Positions 1 to 6,175 of a stretch of 32,221 bases of DNA are shown piece by piece. The position numbers and the translations under genes are program-made. The notes below the pieces were generated by a model that had not been told where the DNA came from, did no database searches, and saw only the letters and a list, made by a program, of their open reading frames with translations. The stretch is taken from contig CAINDC010000243.1 of assembly GCA_903847275.1 (NCBI GenBank), forward strand, positions 1 to 32,221, read 5' to 3'. Each line of letters opens with the position of its first letter. Within the stretch, counting starts at the first letter, position 1. This stretch comes from an uncultured Pseudomonadota bacterium. GTDB lineage: Bacteria > Pseudomonadota > Gammaproteobacteria > Methylococcales > Methylomonadaceae.

Positions 1-390
1 AAAGAAGAAAATTTAGAACCGCGTAAAATTATTGGCTCTTGGGCGGGGGCGTTAGGTTTAGGTCAGTTTATGCCAAAAAGTTTTCGCAAATTAGCGGTTG
101 ATTTTAATGGCGATGGTAAACGCGATTTGTGGAATTCTGAAGATGCGATTGGCAGTGTCGCGCATTATTTTAGTAATTCGGGTTGGAAATTTAATCAACT
201 TGTTGCTACGCCAATAAATGGAGATATTGATACCGAATACATCATTTTAGGCACAGATAATGGCAGTCAATTTTGGGCAGTCGGTGATAATTTCAAAACC
301 ATAAAAAAATATAACAGTAGCAACAAATACGCTATGGCGGTTCATCAACTTGGGCAAGCGATAAAACAACGTTATTTAATGATGAAATAA
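1..390 (+). CDS. mltB: Lytic murein transglycosylase B, C-terminal part (5' end outside window)
   Basis: The reading frame is open from base 1, so the gene enters from the left edge and only about 129 C-terminal residues are present. Visible family motifs are GSWAGALGLGQFMPKSF, then AVDFNGDGKRDLWN and DAIGSVAHYF, which are the hallmark of the SLT/MltB fold. MltB-type enzymes are outer-membrane or periplasmic lytic transglycosylases that cleave the MurNAc-GlcNAc bond of peptidoglycan to give 1,6-anhydro-muropeptides. The catalytic Glu and any lipoprotein signal would lie upstream of the window. The gene stops at TAA 388-390, and 226 bp without a gene separates it from the next one, so it is probably not part of the following locus. 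Identification is firm; the subtype (MltB against a close paralogue) is less certain. Confidence 0.9.
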   Translation, partial: KEENLEPRKIIGSWAGALGLGQFMPKSFRKLAVDFNGDGKRDLWNSEDAIGSVAHYFSNSGWKFNQLVATPINGDIDTEYIILGTDNGSQFWAVGDNFKTIKKYNSSNKYAMAVHQLGQAIKQRYLMMK

Positions 391-423
391 AACTGCGGTA
401 AATCCCACGCTTTCAATTTTTAC

Positions 424-439
424 TGTGTCATATCACACA
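424..439. promoter_or_regulatory. Perfect palindrome TGTGT-N6-ACACA, possible operator or upstream activator site
   Basis: The arms TGTGT (424-428) and ACACA (435-439) are exact inverted repeats around six bases, the geometry of a CRP/FNR-superfamily site. It lies about 100 bp upstream of the possible sigma54 promoter at 525-541, a usual distance for an enhancer-type site, and about 180 bp before the first gene of the exported-protein locus. Five-base arms can occur by chance in AT-rich spacer, so this is a candidate only. Confidence 0.3.
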
Positions 440-524
440 CTTTTCATAATTATACAGTTCATAAATAACAGCCAATTTTTTATTTAATCTAATAATTTCA
501 ATGTATTAATATTTAAAGTATAGA

Positions 525-541
525 TTGGCGTGCATCCTGCA
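525..541 (+). promoter_or_regulatory. Possible sigma54 (-24/-12) promoter for the exported-protein locus
   Basis: TTGGCGTG-CATC-CTGCA carries the GG (527-528) and GC (539-540) dinucleotides separated by exactly ten bases, as the sigma54 consensus TTGGCACG-N4-TTGCA requires. Three of the flanking consensus bases differ. Transcription would begin near 552 and give a leader of roughly 65 nt before the ATG at 617. No good sigma70 -35/-10 pair stands out in this 226-bp spacer. Confidence 0.4.
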
Positions 542-616
542 AACTAGCGATAACGATTTAAGTTTTCAAGATTTAAATTTGTTACTCCACTAAATTAAAA
601 TTATTCAGGATAAAAA

Positions 617-1585
617 ATGAACAATGTACTTAAAACTTTAACTTCATTAGCTTTATTGGCTGGAACAGCACAACTCGCTCATGCTCACGCTGGCTTTAAG
701 GATCAAATAACCGAAGGAACGGTGAAAACTTGGAATGCTGTTGCAATTACTCACGGCTGTAACACCAATGCAGGCGGTGAGGCAAATGGTCAGCCACATA
801 AAGACGTAATTGCGATTAGTGCAATTTTCCCAAATTCACCAAATATGAATGATGTGGTCATTCGTGGCAGTAAAGGTAAACCAGCAGTTGCAGAAGTGAA
901 AGATGCGGCTGGAAATGTAACAACTCAAGCGGTTGCTGGTTTCATTTCTGGTGAAGAAACAATTATTCCAAACTTGGTAAATGACATTGTTGGTTCAACA
1001 GACACTACGCCATTGAAAGCCGCATTATCTTTGGTTACTTCTGGTGGGACATTGTTTGCAAACACAATTCCTGTTGCTGACGGCAAAGGAAACGTGCGCG
1101 GTTGGCAAGGTTGGAGTGGTACATCGCCGTATAGTAGCCCTGCATTATTAGAAAGTGCAAAAAATGCACTCGGCGCAGATATTAGTACAACGGGTTTATC
1201 ACCTTTTGGTATTAACGCTTTCGCATTTCAACCAACATCTTGTGCGAAAACTTTGAAAATTCGCGTTGCTGTGGCGAATTGGTGTGAGAAAGGAACTAAA
1301 TCTTACAATAGCCCAAGTCGTGTCGATTTATGGATTGGTCACACAACGCCAAAATTCAACGATCAAGTTGTCATGCCAAGCGCAGATCCAAAATCAATTT
1401 TCTGGTCAACGTTAACGGTAAATCGTGATTTAGTGAAAAATCCTGTTACGAAAGCCTGTGATCAACCGACTGATTACGACACGGTTTATATCGAACCAAG
1501 TGACGCAGACATTGATACATATATGCCAATTTCAGCAGCAAAATATCCAGTGGGCGCAGGTGCTTTCTACTGGCCAACTAAATAA
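617..1585 (+). CDS. Secreted protein with predicted N-terminal His, weakly YcnI/DUF1775-like; possible metal-binding protein
   Basis: The product is 322 residues with a clear Sec signal peptide; the AXA site LAHA (20-23) puts His24 at the mature N terminus (HAGFKDQ), although cleavage after Ala25 is also possible. The start has a good Shine-Dalgarno (CAGGAT, about six bases from ATG). After the signal comes an ITHGCN segment, followed by GQPHKDVIAISAIFP, which recalls the VPHGC...V.IP pattern of YcnI/DUF1775 copper-binding domains, but the protein is longer and the match is weak. Five Cys lie in the mature chain (in ITHGCN, TSCAK, NWCEK and KACDQ among others) and could form disulfides. It is the first gene of a run that continues through TlpA, DUF4266, DUF3570 and ApbE. 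Envelope copper handling is inference from the N-terminal His and the neighbours, not from a recognised family. Confidence 0.75.
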   Translation: MNNVLKTLTSLALLAGTAQLAHAHAGFKDQITEGTVKTWNAVAITHGCNTNAGGEANGQPHKDVIAISAIFPNSPNMNDVVIRGSKGKPAVAEVKDAAGNVTTQAVAGFISGEETIIPNLVNDIVGSTDTTPLKAALSLVTSGGTLFANTIPVADGKGNVRGWQGWSGTSPYSSPALLESAKNALGADISTTGLSPFGINAFAFQPTSCAKTLKIRVAVANWCEKGTKSYNSPSRVDLWIGHTTPKFNDQVVMPSADPKSIFWSTLTVNRDLVKNPVTKACDQPTDYDTVYIEPSDADIDTYMPISAAKYPVGAGAFYWPTK

Positions 1586-1601
1586 GTATTCCATCTAAAA
1601 A

Positions 1602-1648
1602 TATCGGCACATTTTCATTTGTAAGATACAGAGCAAGATGTGCCGATA
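1602..1648 (+). promoter_or_regulatory. Stem-loop with perfect 11-bp arms between two genes of the locus
   Basis: TATCGGCACAT (1602-1612) pairs perfectly with ATGTGCCGATA (1638-1648) across a 25-base loop. No T-run follows, so it is not a standard intrinsic terminator. It lies between the stop at 1585 and the ATG at 1701, where it could stabilise the upstream transcript end, mark an mRNA processing point, or act as a DNA operator. The spacing separates the large first gene from the smaller ones and may set their expression ratio. Confidence 0.5.
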
Positions 1649-1700
1649 GTTCTAAAATGCGCGATAATACGCACAATCGTTATTTCCCTTGGATTTTCTA

Positions 1701-2537
1701 ATGAAAAAAATAGCTCAAAAAACGTTGTTATCGTTTATTGCTTTAAGTGCAATGGAAAGTGCATTTGCGTTGGATTCAGGCGCAAAAAATTTAACTGCAA
1801 CAGAAGGTGCAACAGATTATTTCAAAATTAATTGTGCAGGTGATACGGATCATTTGAATTTTAAATTGTTTGAAGGTGCGGCAAATTCTGTTGTTGAAAC
1901 GCCAGCCACTCCGTCACAACTTTTTAATGCAACATTAACCAAATTAAAATTAACAACAATCGTTTCAGTAATTGAAGTAGGTACAAACAAAGAAATTACC
2001 TTAAAAGGCGGCAATGGTGCGTACACATTGGCACTTGATACATTTGGGACAAATTTAAGCGTAAAAACAGCGCAAACTTATTCTGTGCAATATCAATGTT
2101 TAAGTGCTACTAAAAAAATCACAGCTGGTTCATCAACGCTAACAAAACAAAGCATTGAATCAGCAAAGAAAACATTAGCAAACGGTAAAACAGCAAAATA
2201 TATTATTAACTGCGCGAAAGATAAAACGAATGGAAATACCGATAGTTTGGTTGTAAAACTCATTAACAAAACAACAGCGGTAGCAAAATCTGCTTCAACA
2301 GCTTCTTCGGCTTTAGCCCCATCTGGTGATTTAACCGCGCAAGTGATTAAAGGTGCAATCGCAAAAAATACCACAGGTGAAGAAGCGATAGATGTTCAAA
2401 ATGGCAGTGGTAAATATGATGTTTTGGTAAATAGTCCGACGAATAAAGCGTTGCCTTATCATTTTGAATATAGCTGCCTAAATACTAAAAATGTTGACGC
2501 GCAAACTGCGCCATTTCAACTTTTACAAGACCAATAA
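1701..2537 (+). CDS. Secreted protein with two copies of an unrecognised Cys-pair domain
   Basis: I chose the ATG at 1701 (278 residues) because it begins a classic signal peptide (MKKIAQKTLLSFIALSAMESAFA, cut before LDSG); an in-frame TTG at 1689 only adds four residues. No strong Shine-Dalgarno is visible. The mature protein contains two related units. The first runs from DYFKINCAGDTDHLNFKL to YSVQYQCLS, the second from KYIINCAKDKTNGNTDSLVV to YHFEYSCLN. Each has one Cys near its start, a Gly-rich turn before a beta strand (GGNGAYTLAL, NGSGKYDVLV) and a second Cys at its end, suggesting a small disulfide-closed beta domain. The second unit also shares QVIKG with the next gene (QVVKG). I do not recognise a family. 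Lys, Thr and Ala are abundant, as in exported proteins. Probably periplasmic or surface-located. Confidence 0.75.
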   Translation: MKKIAQKTLLSFIALSAMESAFALDSGAKNLTATEGATDYFKINCAGDTDHLNFKLFEGAANSVVETPATPSQLFNATLTKLKLTTIVSVIEVGTNKEITLKGGNGAYTLALDTFGTNLSVKTAQTYSVQYQCLSATKKITAGSSTLTKQSIESAKKTLANGKTAKYIINCAKDKTNGNTDSLVVKLINKTTAVAKSASTASSALAPSGDLTAQVIKGAIAKNTTGEEAIDVQNGSGKYDVLVNSPTNKALPYHFEYSCLNTKNVDAQTAPFQLLQDQ

Positions 2538-2552
2538 CACGAGGAAATACAG

Positions 2553-2924
2553 ATGAAACGTTTTATTTTTTTGATGTTAATGGGATTGTCTTTGAATGTT
2601 TTTGCACACGATGACGGTGGTATTTTGGGCGAAAATGCGGATGCAGTTGATTATTTTATGGTGTCTTGCAGTGCTGATTCTGACCGAATGTATTTTAACA
2701 TTTCAACATCAACGACAAAGCCTTTACTGAGCGCACAAGTTGTCAAAGGTACTTTTGCCACGAACATTCCAACGAGTCGCGGAGGTGTTGAAATTTCACA
2801 AGGTGGCGGCAGTTATCGAATTACGGTTAATAAAAATGGTTTTGGTAAAGTGGGTTATTCGTTTGAATATCATTGTGAAAACGGTGGTGAACACACCGAA
2901 ACCGATATTACCCGTCTTCAATAA
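2553..2924 (+). CDS. Small secreted protein with one copy of the same domain, predicted N-terminal His
   Basis: This 123-residue product starts with a signal peptide ending LSLNVFA, which leaves HDDGG as the mature N terminus. GAGGAAA lies upstream of ATG with good spacing. The mature part is one copy of the unit found twice in the preceding protein: DYFMVSCSADSDRMYFNI, then SAQVVKGTFA, a Gly-rich GGGSYRITV strand, and YSFEYHCEN, with two Cys in equivalent places. It therefore looks like a paralogue produced by duplication within the locus. A free N-terminal His next to Asp-Asp could bind a divalent metal (Cu or Ni), but that is inference. It is followed nine bases later by the TlpA-like gene and is probably co-transcribed with it. 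Function unknown. Confidence 0.75.
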   Translation: MKRFIFLMLMGLSLNVFAHDDGGILGENADAVDYFMVSCSADSDRMYFNISTSTTKPLLSAQVVKGTFATNIPTSRGGVEISQGGGSYRITVNKNGFGKVGYSFEYHCENGGEHTETDITRLQ

Positions 2925-2933
2925 TTTCATTTT

Positions 2934-3419
2934 ATGAAAAAAATTTTACTTTTCGCTGCAACGCTGATTTTTTCAAATGTTCATGCCGCTACAATCGGTG
3001 AAAAATCCCCCGATTGCGTACTAACTTCGCTTAATAACACGCCCGTGCATTTTCACGAATACACAGGAAAAGTGCTGTATGTGGATTTTTGGGCATCGTG
3101 GTGTACGTCTTGTATGCAATCGTTCCCGTTTTTAAATCAACTCACGCACGAATTCGGCGAGCAAGGATTGCATATTGTTGGCGTGAATTTAGATGAAAAA
3201 GTCGATGATGCTTTGGCATTTTTGGGACATCACCCGTCACATTTTACGATTGCAAATCACGGCGGTGAACAGTGTGCGAAAAGTTTTGATGTTCAAGCCA
3301 TGCCGACTTCTTATGTAATCGATAAACACGGTGTTATTCGCTATACGCATCAAGGTTTTCGTGCTGGTGAAACGGAAGAATTGAAAATGCAAATTGCCCA
3401 ATTATTGGCTGAAAAATAA
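2934..3419 (+). CDS. TlpA/ResA-like periplasmic thioredoxin
   Basis: The 161-residue product has a signal peptide ending near NVHAA (17-19) and a thioredoxin fold with the redox motif WCTSC (Cys57 and Cys60) in FWASWCTSC, plus the cis-proline loop AMPTSYVID. TlpA/ResA proteins reduce disulfides in exported metal-site proteins (cytochrome c apoproteins, Cu sites). An extra Cys (PDC, Cys28) lies before the active site. Its place between two Cys-containing secreted proteins and a DUF4266/DUF3570 pair suggests it serves the products of this locus; TlpA-DUF4266-DUF3570-ApbE is a gene order I recall from other proteobacteria. No clear Shine-Dalgarno precedes the ATG, which is close behind the previous stop, so translational coupling is likely. 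Confidence 0.88.
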   Translation: MKKILLFAATLIFSNVHAATIGEKSPDCVLTSLNNTPVHFHEYTGKVLYVDFWASWCTSCMQSFPFLNQLTHEFGEQGLHIVGVNLDEKVDDALAFLGHHPSHFTIANHGGEQCAKSFDVQAMPTSYVIDKHGVIRYTHQGFRAGETEELKMQIAQLLAEK

Positions 3420-3423
3420 AACG

Positions 3424-3654
3424 ATGTTTGAAAAAAAATTCTTAGCCCCCTTAAAAATCGGGGCTTTTTTTTGTTTGATATTTTTATCGGCGTGTAGCAG
3501 CGTTTCACCTTGGGAACGCGGCACGCTTGCCAAATCTCACATGAATTTACAGCCATCACCGCTGCAAAGCAGTTTGCGCTCGCACCAATACGGTAGTCGT
3601 GAAGCCGCATCGGGTGGTGGCGAAGCCGCAGGAGGTGGTTGTGGCTGTTACTAA
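3424..3654 (+). CDS. DUF4266 small lipoprotein
   Basis: The product is 76 residues. The lipobox LSAC places the lipidated Cys near residue 24. The mature part has the DUF4266 signature: SPWERGTLAKSHM, then REAASGGGEAAGGGCGCY at the C terminus, with two terminal Cys. The ATG lies four bases after the tlpA-like stop, with no obvious ribosome site of its own. The function of DUF4266 is unknown; it is typically encoded right before a DUF3570 protein, as here. Two unusual elements lie inside the gene: an intrinsic-terminator structure in the signal-peptide codons, and an AGGAGG ribosome site for the next gene in the Gly-rich tail. An outer-membrane lipoprotein working with the DUF3570 barrel is a reasonable inference. 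Confidence 0.88.
   Translation: MFEKKFLAPLKIGAFFCLIFLSACSSVSPWERGTLAKSHMNLQPSPLQSSLRSHQYGSREAASGGGEAAGGGCGCY
3444..3472 (+). terminator. Intrinsic-terminator-like hairpin inside the DUF4266 signal-peptide codons
   Basis: AGCCCC (3444-3449) pairs with GGGGCT (3460-3465) around a ten-base loop and is followed directly by a run of eight T (3465-3472). This is the layout of a Rho-independent terminator, yet it lies about 20-49 bases inside an open reading frame. It may be the old terminator of the tlpA-like gene that the lipoprotein gene grew across, or a working attenuator whose folding depends on ribosomes reading the lipoprotein start. Confidence 0.6.
3630..3635 (+). promoter_or_regulatory. 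AGGAGG ribosome binding site that fixes a GTG start for the DUF3570 gene
   Basis: A consensus AGGAGG lies five bases before GTG 3641. It is embedded in the codons for the Gly-rich end of the DUF4266 lipoprotein, whose stop codon is at 3652-3654. It selects GTG 3641 over the earlier in-frame GTG at 3599 and gives a 14-bp gene overlap, which suggests coupled translation of the two products. Confidence 0.8.
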
Positions 3655-6175
3655 ATCCAAAGCATTACATCTTTTAACCGCCGCCGCACTTGCCTTGCCT
3701 TTAACATCGGTTTTTGCTGGCGACGAAGAAGCCTATTTTCAATACGGACATTATGAAGATGGCGCACGAAATTTATTTACCACCCAAAGTGCGTTCAAAC
3801 CCATTCAAGTTGATAGCTTGCAAAGCGGAACGCGTTTAAAACTGTCTGATCGCGTGCGGTTAGCATTCAATTACACGCAAGATACTTGGAGTGGCGCAAC
3901 GCCGATGACGACCGCACCGCTTGCATTTAATCCAAATCGTGAAAGTAAAACTCGCGCCAAAACCATTAGCGGTGCGTCGCCGTATTTGCAACCCTCTAAT
4001 CTCTATGTCGATAAACAATTTAATCCGCTGCAATTTGACGCAAAAACGAAAAAATACAGCGCAAATAATCAACTTGTTCACACACTTTCTACTGCATCAC
4101 CTGAAACACGAAAACAAGGTGATGTTCGAATTGGTTACGATTGGGACGAAGCGAGTTTGGACGCTGGCGCGGGAACATCGGTTGAGCCAGATTACGAATC
4201 GGTTTTTGGTAATGTTGGTTTGCGGCTCGATTTTAATCAGAAATTGACCAGCTTAAATTTGGGCGCAAGTTACACGGCAAGCGAAACAAATTCGATGCTT
4301 GATCATGATGCGTCGCCGTATATTGAAACCTCGACATTTGGCACTCGCGTTCAAACGCTAAAAAATGGCGTGAAAGTCGTCACAGGTTCAAAAGAAGATT
4401 GGACGGGCAGTTTGGGATTGACGCAAATTTTGAATAAATCGGCGTTAATTGAAGGCAGTGTCAGTTACACCGCTAGCAGCGGTTATATGTCAAATCCGTA
4501 CAAAGTGGTGGAAATTTTATTTGTTGACCCAACTAAAAAAGCGGATTCAGACGGAAAAATTGACGCGAAATTATTGCCATTTTTAGAGCAACGCCCAGAG
4601 CAACGCAATCAATGGACGGAAAATTTACGCTTTGTTCAGCACATTGACGCGCTCGATGCGGCGTTGCATTTGGATTATCGTTTTTATCACGATGATTGGG
4701 GCATTAACGCACACACGATTTCGGGTGATTGGATTCAACCAATTGGTGACGGTTGGTCGCTGACACCACGAGTTCGTTATTATTCGCAAAATTCGGCGAA
4801 TTTTTACGCGCCTTATCTGCTTTCTAAACAAGCTACTAGCACGATTACGTTTGATGACGATGGAAATATCCAACGCACTTCGTATAATCCAAAATTATTC
4901 CCTAAAAATTATTCTAGCGATTACCGTTTATCGGGTTATGGCGCGTTAAGTGGTGGTTTGACGGTCACGAAAAAATTCGCCAAAGGCTTGGAATTACAAG
5001 CAGGTGCAGAGTATTACACGCATGCGGGAAGTTTGAAATTAGGCGGTGGCGGCGAGGGCAATTACGCTGATTTCGATGGTTATTTGGTTAATGCTGCATT
5101 GAATGTTGATTTAGCGGCGTTATCAATTGCAAATTCCTCGCACAGCGAGCATTCAAATCATGCTCACCACCATCACGGCGCAGGCGCACCAGCGGGCGTG
5201 ATGTTTGATCATGTTTTAGCAAAGGCAGGTGATGTAATGATTGGCTATCGTTATATGTATGCAAATCAAGCAGGGCAAATGCAACAAGGTGTAAATCCTG
5301 TGAACGATAAAACACTTCTAAATCAAAGTTGTGATCCTGTTTTAAAACAATGTTTTGTTACGCCACAAGAAATGAGCATGAATATGCACATGCTTGATTT
5401 GATGTACGCGCCGACCGATTGGCTAACGTTGATGTTGATGCCGCAATTTATGGATATGCACATGACGATGCGTGACCTTGCTGGGGCAGCAGATTTAAAT
5501 ATGCTGACACCATTAGGGGCGGCGGTGATTCACTCGCGCCATGAACACACAACGGGCGGCGTAGGCGATACAGGAATGTACGCGCTATTTAATGTACTTA
5601 AATTTTCAAATCAGCAATTGAATGTGAGTTTGGGAATTTCGGCACCAACGGGCGATTCGGCGATTCAATTGCGCGATACGCATCAGCAAGATTTAGGCTT
5701 TATTCATTATGGAATGCAAATTGGTAGTGGAACGTGGGATTTCAAACCCGCCATAACATACACCGCGAACATTGACGATTGGTCATTTGGCGCACAATTG
5801 AACGGTACAAAACGATTAGAAAATCAAAGTAAATCAGGTTTTGCGTTAGGCGATATTTTTCAAGCAACTGGCTGGGGAAGTTACAGTTGGACGAATTGGC
5901 TAGCAACCTCATTGCGCGGTGTTTATACCTTACAAGGCGCGTTAAACGGTTCATACAACGGCGTTTATCATCAAATTGGCGCGATGGATTTTACAAATAG
6001 TTACGGTGGACGTTTTGTTGATGTTGGTTTTGGTATCAGTGCTTCGATGCCAAATGGAAGTTTACAAGGCAATCGTTTGAGTTTTGAATGGTTGCAGCCT
6101 GTTCACGATGACGTGAACAGCTACCAATTACCACGCGAAGGCGCCTTATCTGCGACTTGGTCTTATGCGTTTTAA
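3641..6175 (+). CDS. DUF3570 outer-membrane barrel fused to a second, MetA-like barrel, His/Met-rich
   Basis: From GTG 3641 the product is 844 residues with a signal peptide (about 26 residues, ending SVFA). Residues about 27-490 are DUF3570-like: alternating beta strands, the early LQSGTRLKLSDRVRLAFNY segment, YDWDEASLD, and long aromatic strands. A linker at 501-512 reads HSEHSNHAHHHH. Residues about 520-844 form a second barrel like the Phenol_MetA_deg/transporter family, with GVGDTGMYALF, APTGDS and a C-terminal Phe (WSYAF). This half is Met-rich: MSMNMHM from 578 and MDMHMTM at 604-610, patterns usual in copper-binding proteins. DUF3570 proteins are normally shorter single barrels, so the fusion is notable. 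It overlaps the lipoprotein gene upstream and the apbE-like gene downstream (11 bp). Outer-membrane location is well supported by composition; substrate or metal is inference. Confidence 0.85.
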   Translation: MAVTKSKALHLLTAAALALPLTSVFAGDEEAYFQYGHYEDGARNLFTTQSAFKPIQVDSLQSGTRLKLSDRVRLAFNYTQDTWSGATPMTTAPLAFNPNRESKTRAKTISGASPYLQPSNLYVDKQFNPLQFDAKTKKYSANNQLVHTLSTASPETRKQGDVRIGYDWDEASLDAGAGTSVEPDYESVFGNVGLRLDFNQKLTSLNLGASYTASETNSMLDHDASPYIETSTFGTRVQTLKNGVKVVTGSKEDWTGSLGLTQILNKSALIEGSVSYTASSGYMSNPYKVVEILFVDPTKKADSDGKIDAKLLPFLEQRPEQRNQWTENLRFVQHIDALDAALHLDYRFYHDDWGINAHTISGDWIQPIGDGWSLTPRVRYYSQNSANFYAPYLLSKQATSTITFDDDGNIQRTSYNPKLFPKNYSSDYRLSGYGALSGGLTVTKKFAKGLELQAGAEYYTHAGSLKLGGGGEGNYADFDGYLVNAALNVDLAALSIANSSHSEHSNHAHHHHGAGAPAGVMFDHVLAKAGDVMIGYRYMYANQAGQMQQGVNPVNDKTLLNQSCDPVLKQCFVTPQEMSMNMHMLDLMYAPTDWLTLMLMPQFMDMHMTMRDLAGAADLNMLTPLGAAVIHSRHEHTTGGVGDTGMYALFNVLKFSNQQLNVSLGISAPTGDSAIQLRDTHQQDLGFIHYGMQIGSGTWDFKPAITYTANIDDWSFGAQLNGTKRLENQSKSGFALGDIFQATGWGSYSWTNWLATSLRGVYTLQGALNGSYNGVYHQIGAMDFTNSYGGRFVDVGFGISASMPNGSLQGNRLSFEWLQPVHDDVNSYQLPREGALSATWSYAF

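Noticed and set aside
2093-2374. Minus-strand open frame opposite the secreted two-domain gene
   Set aside because: It has no ribosome site, and the plus-strand gene has a clear signal peptide and domain repeats.
1701-2537. TEGATDY in the secreted two-domain protein as an ApbE flavinylation site
   Set aside because: The canonical motif needs Ser/Thr directly before Gly-Ala-Thr with an upstream Asp; here a Glu intervenes and the Asp is missing.
3599-3640. Earlier GTG start for the DUF3570 gene
   Set aside because: It puts 14 charged residues before the signal peptide and has no ribosome site, while GTG 3641 has AGGAGG five bases upstream.
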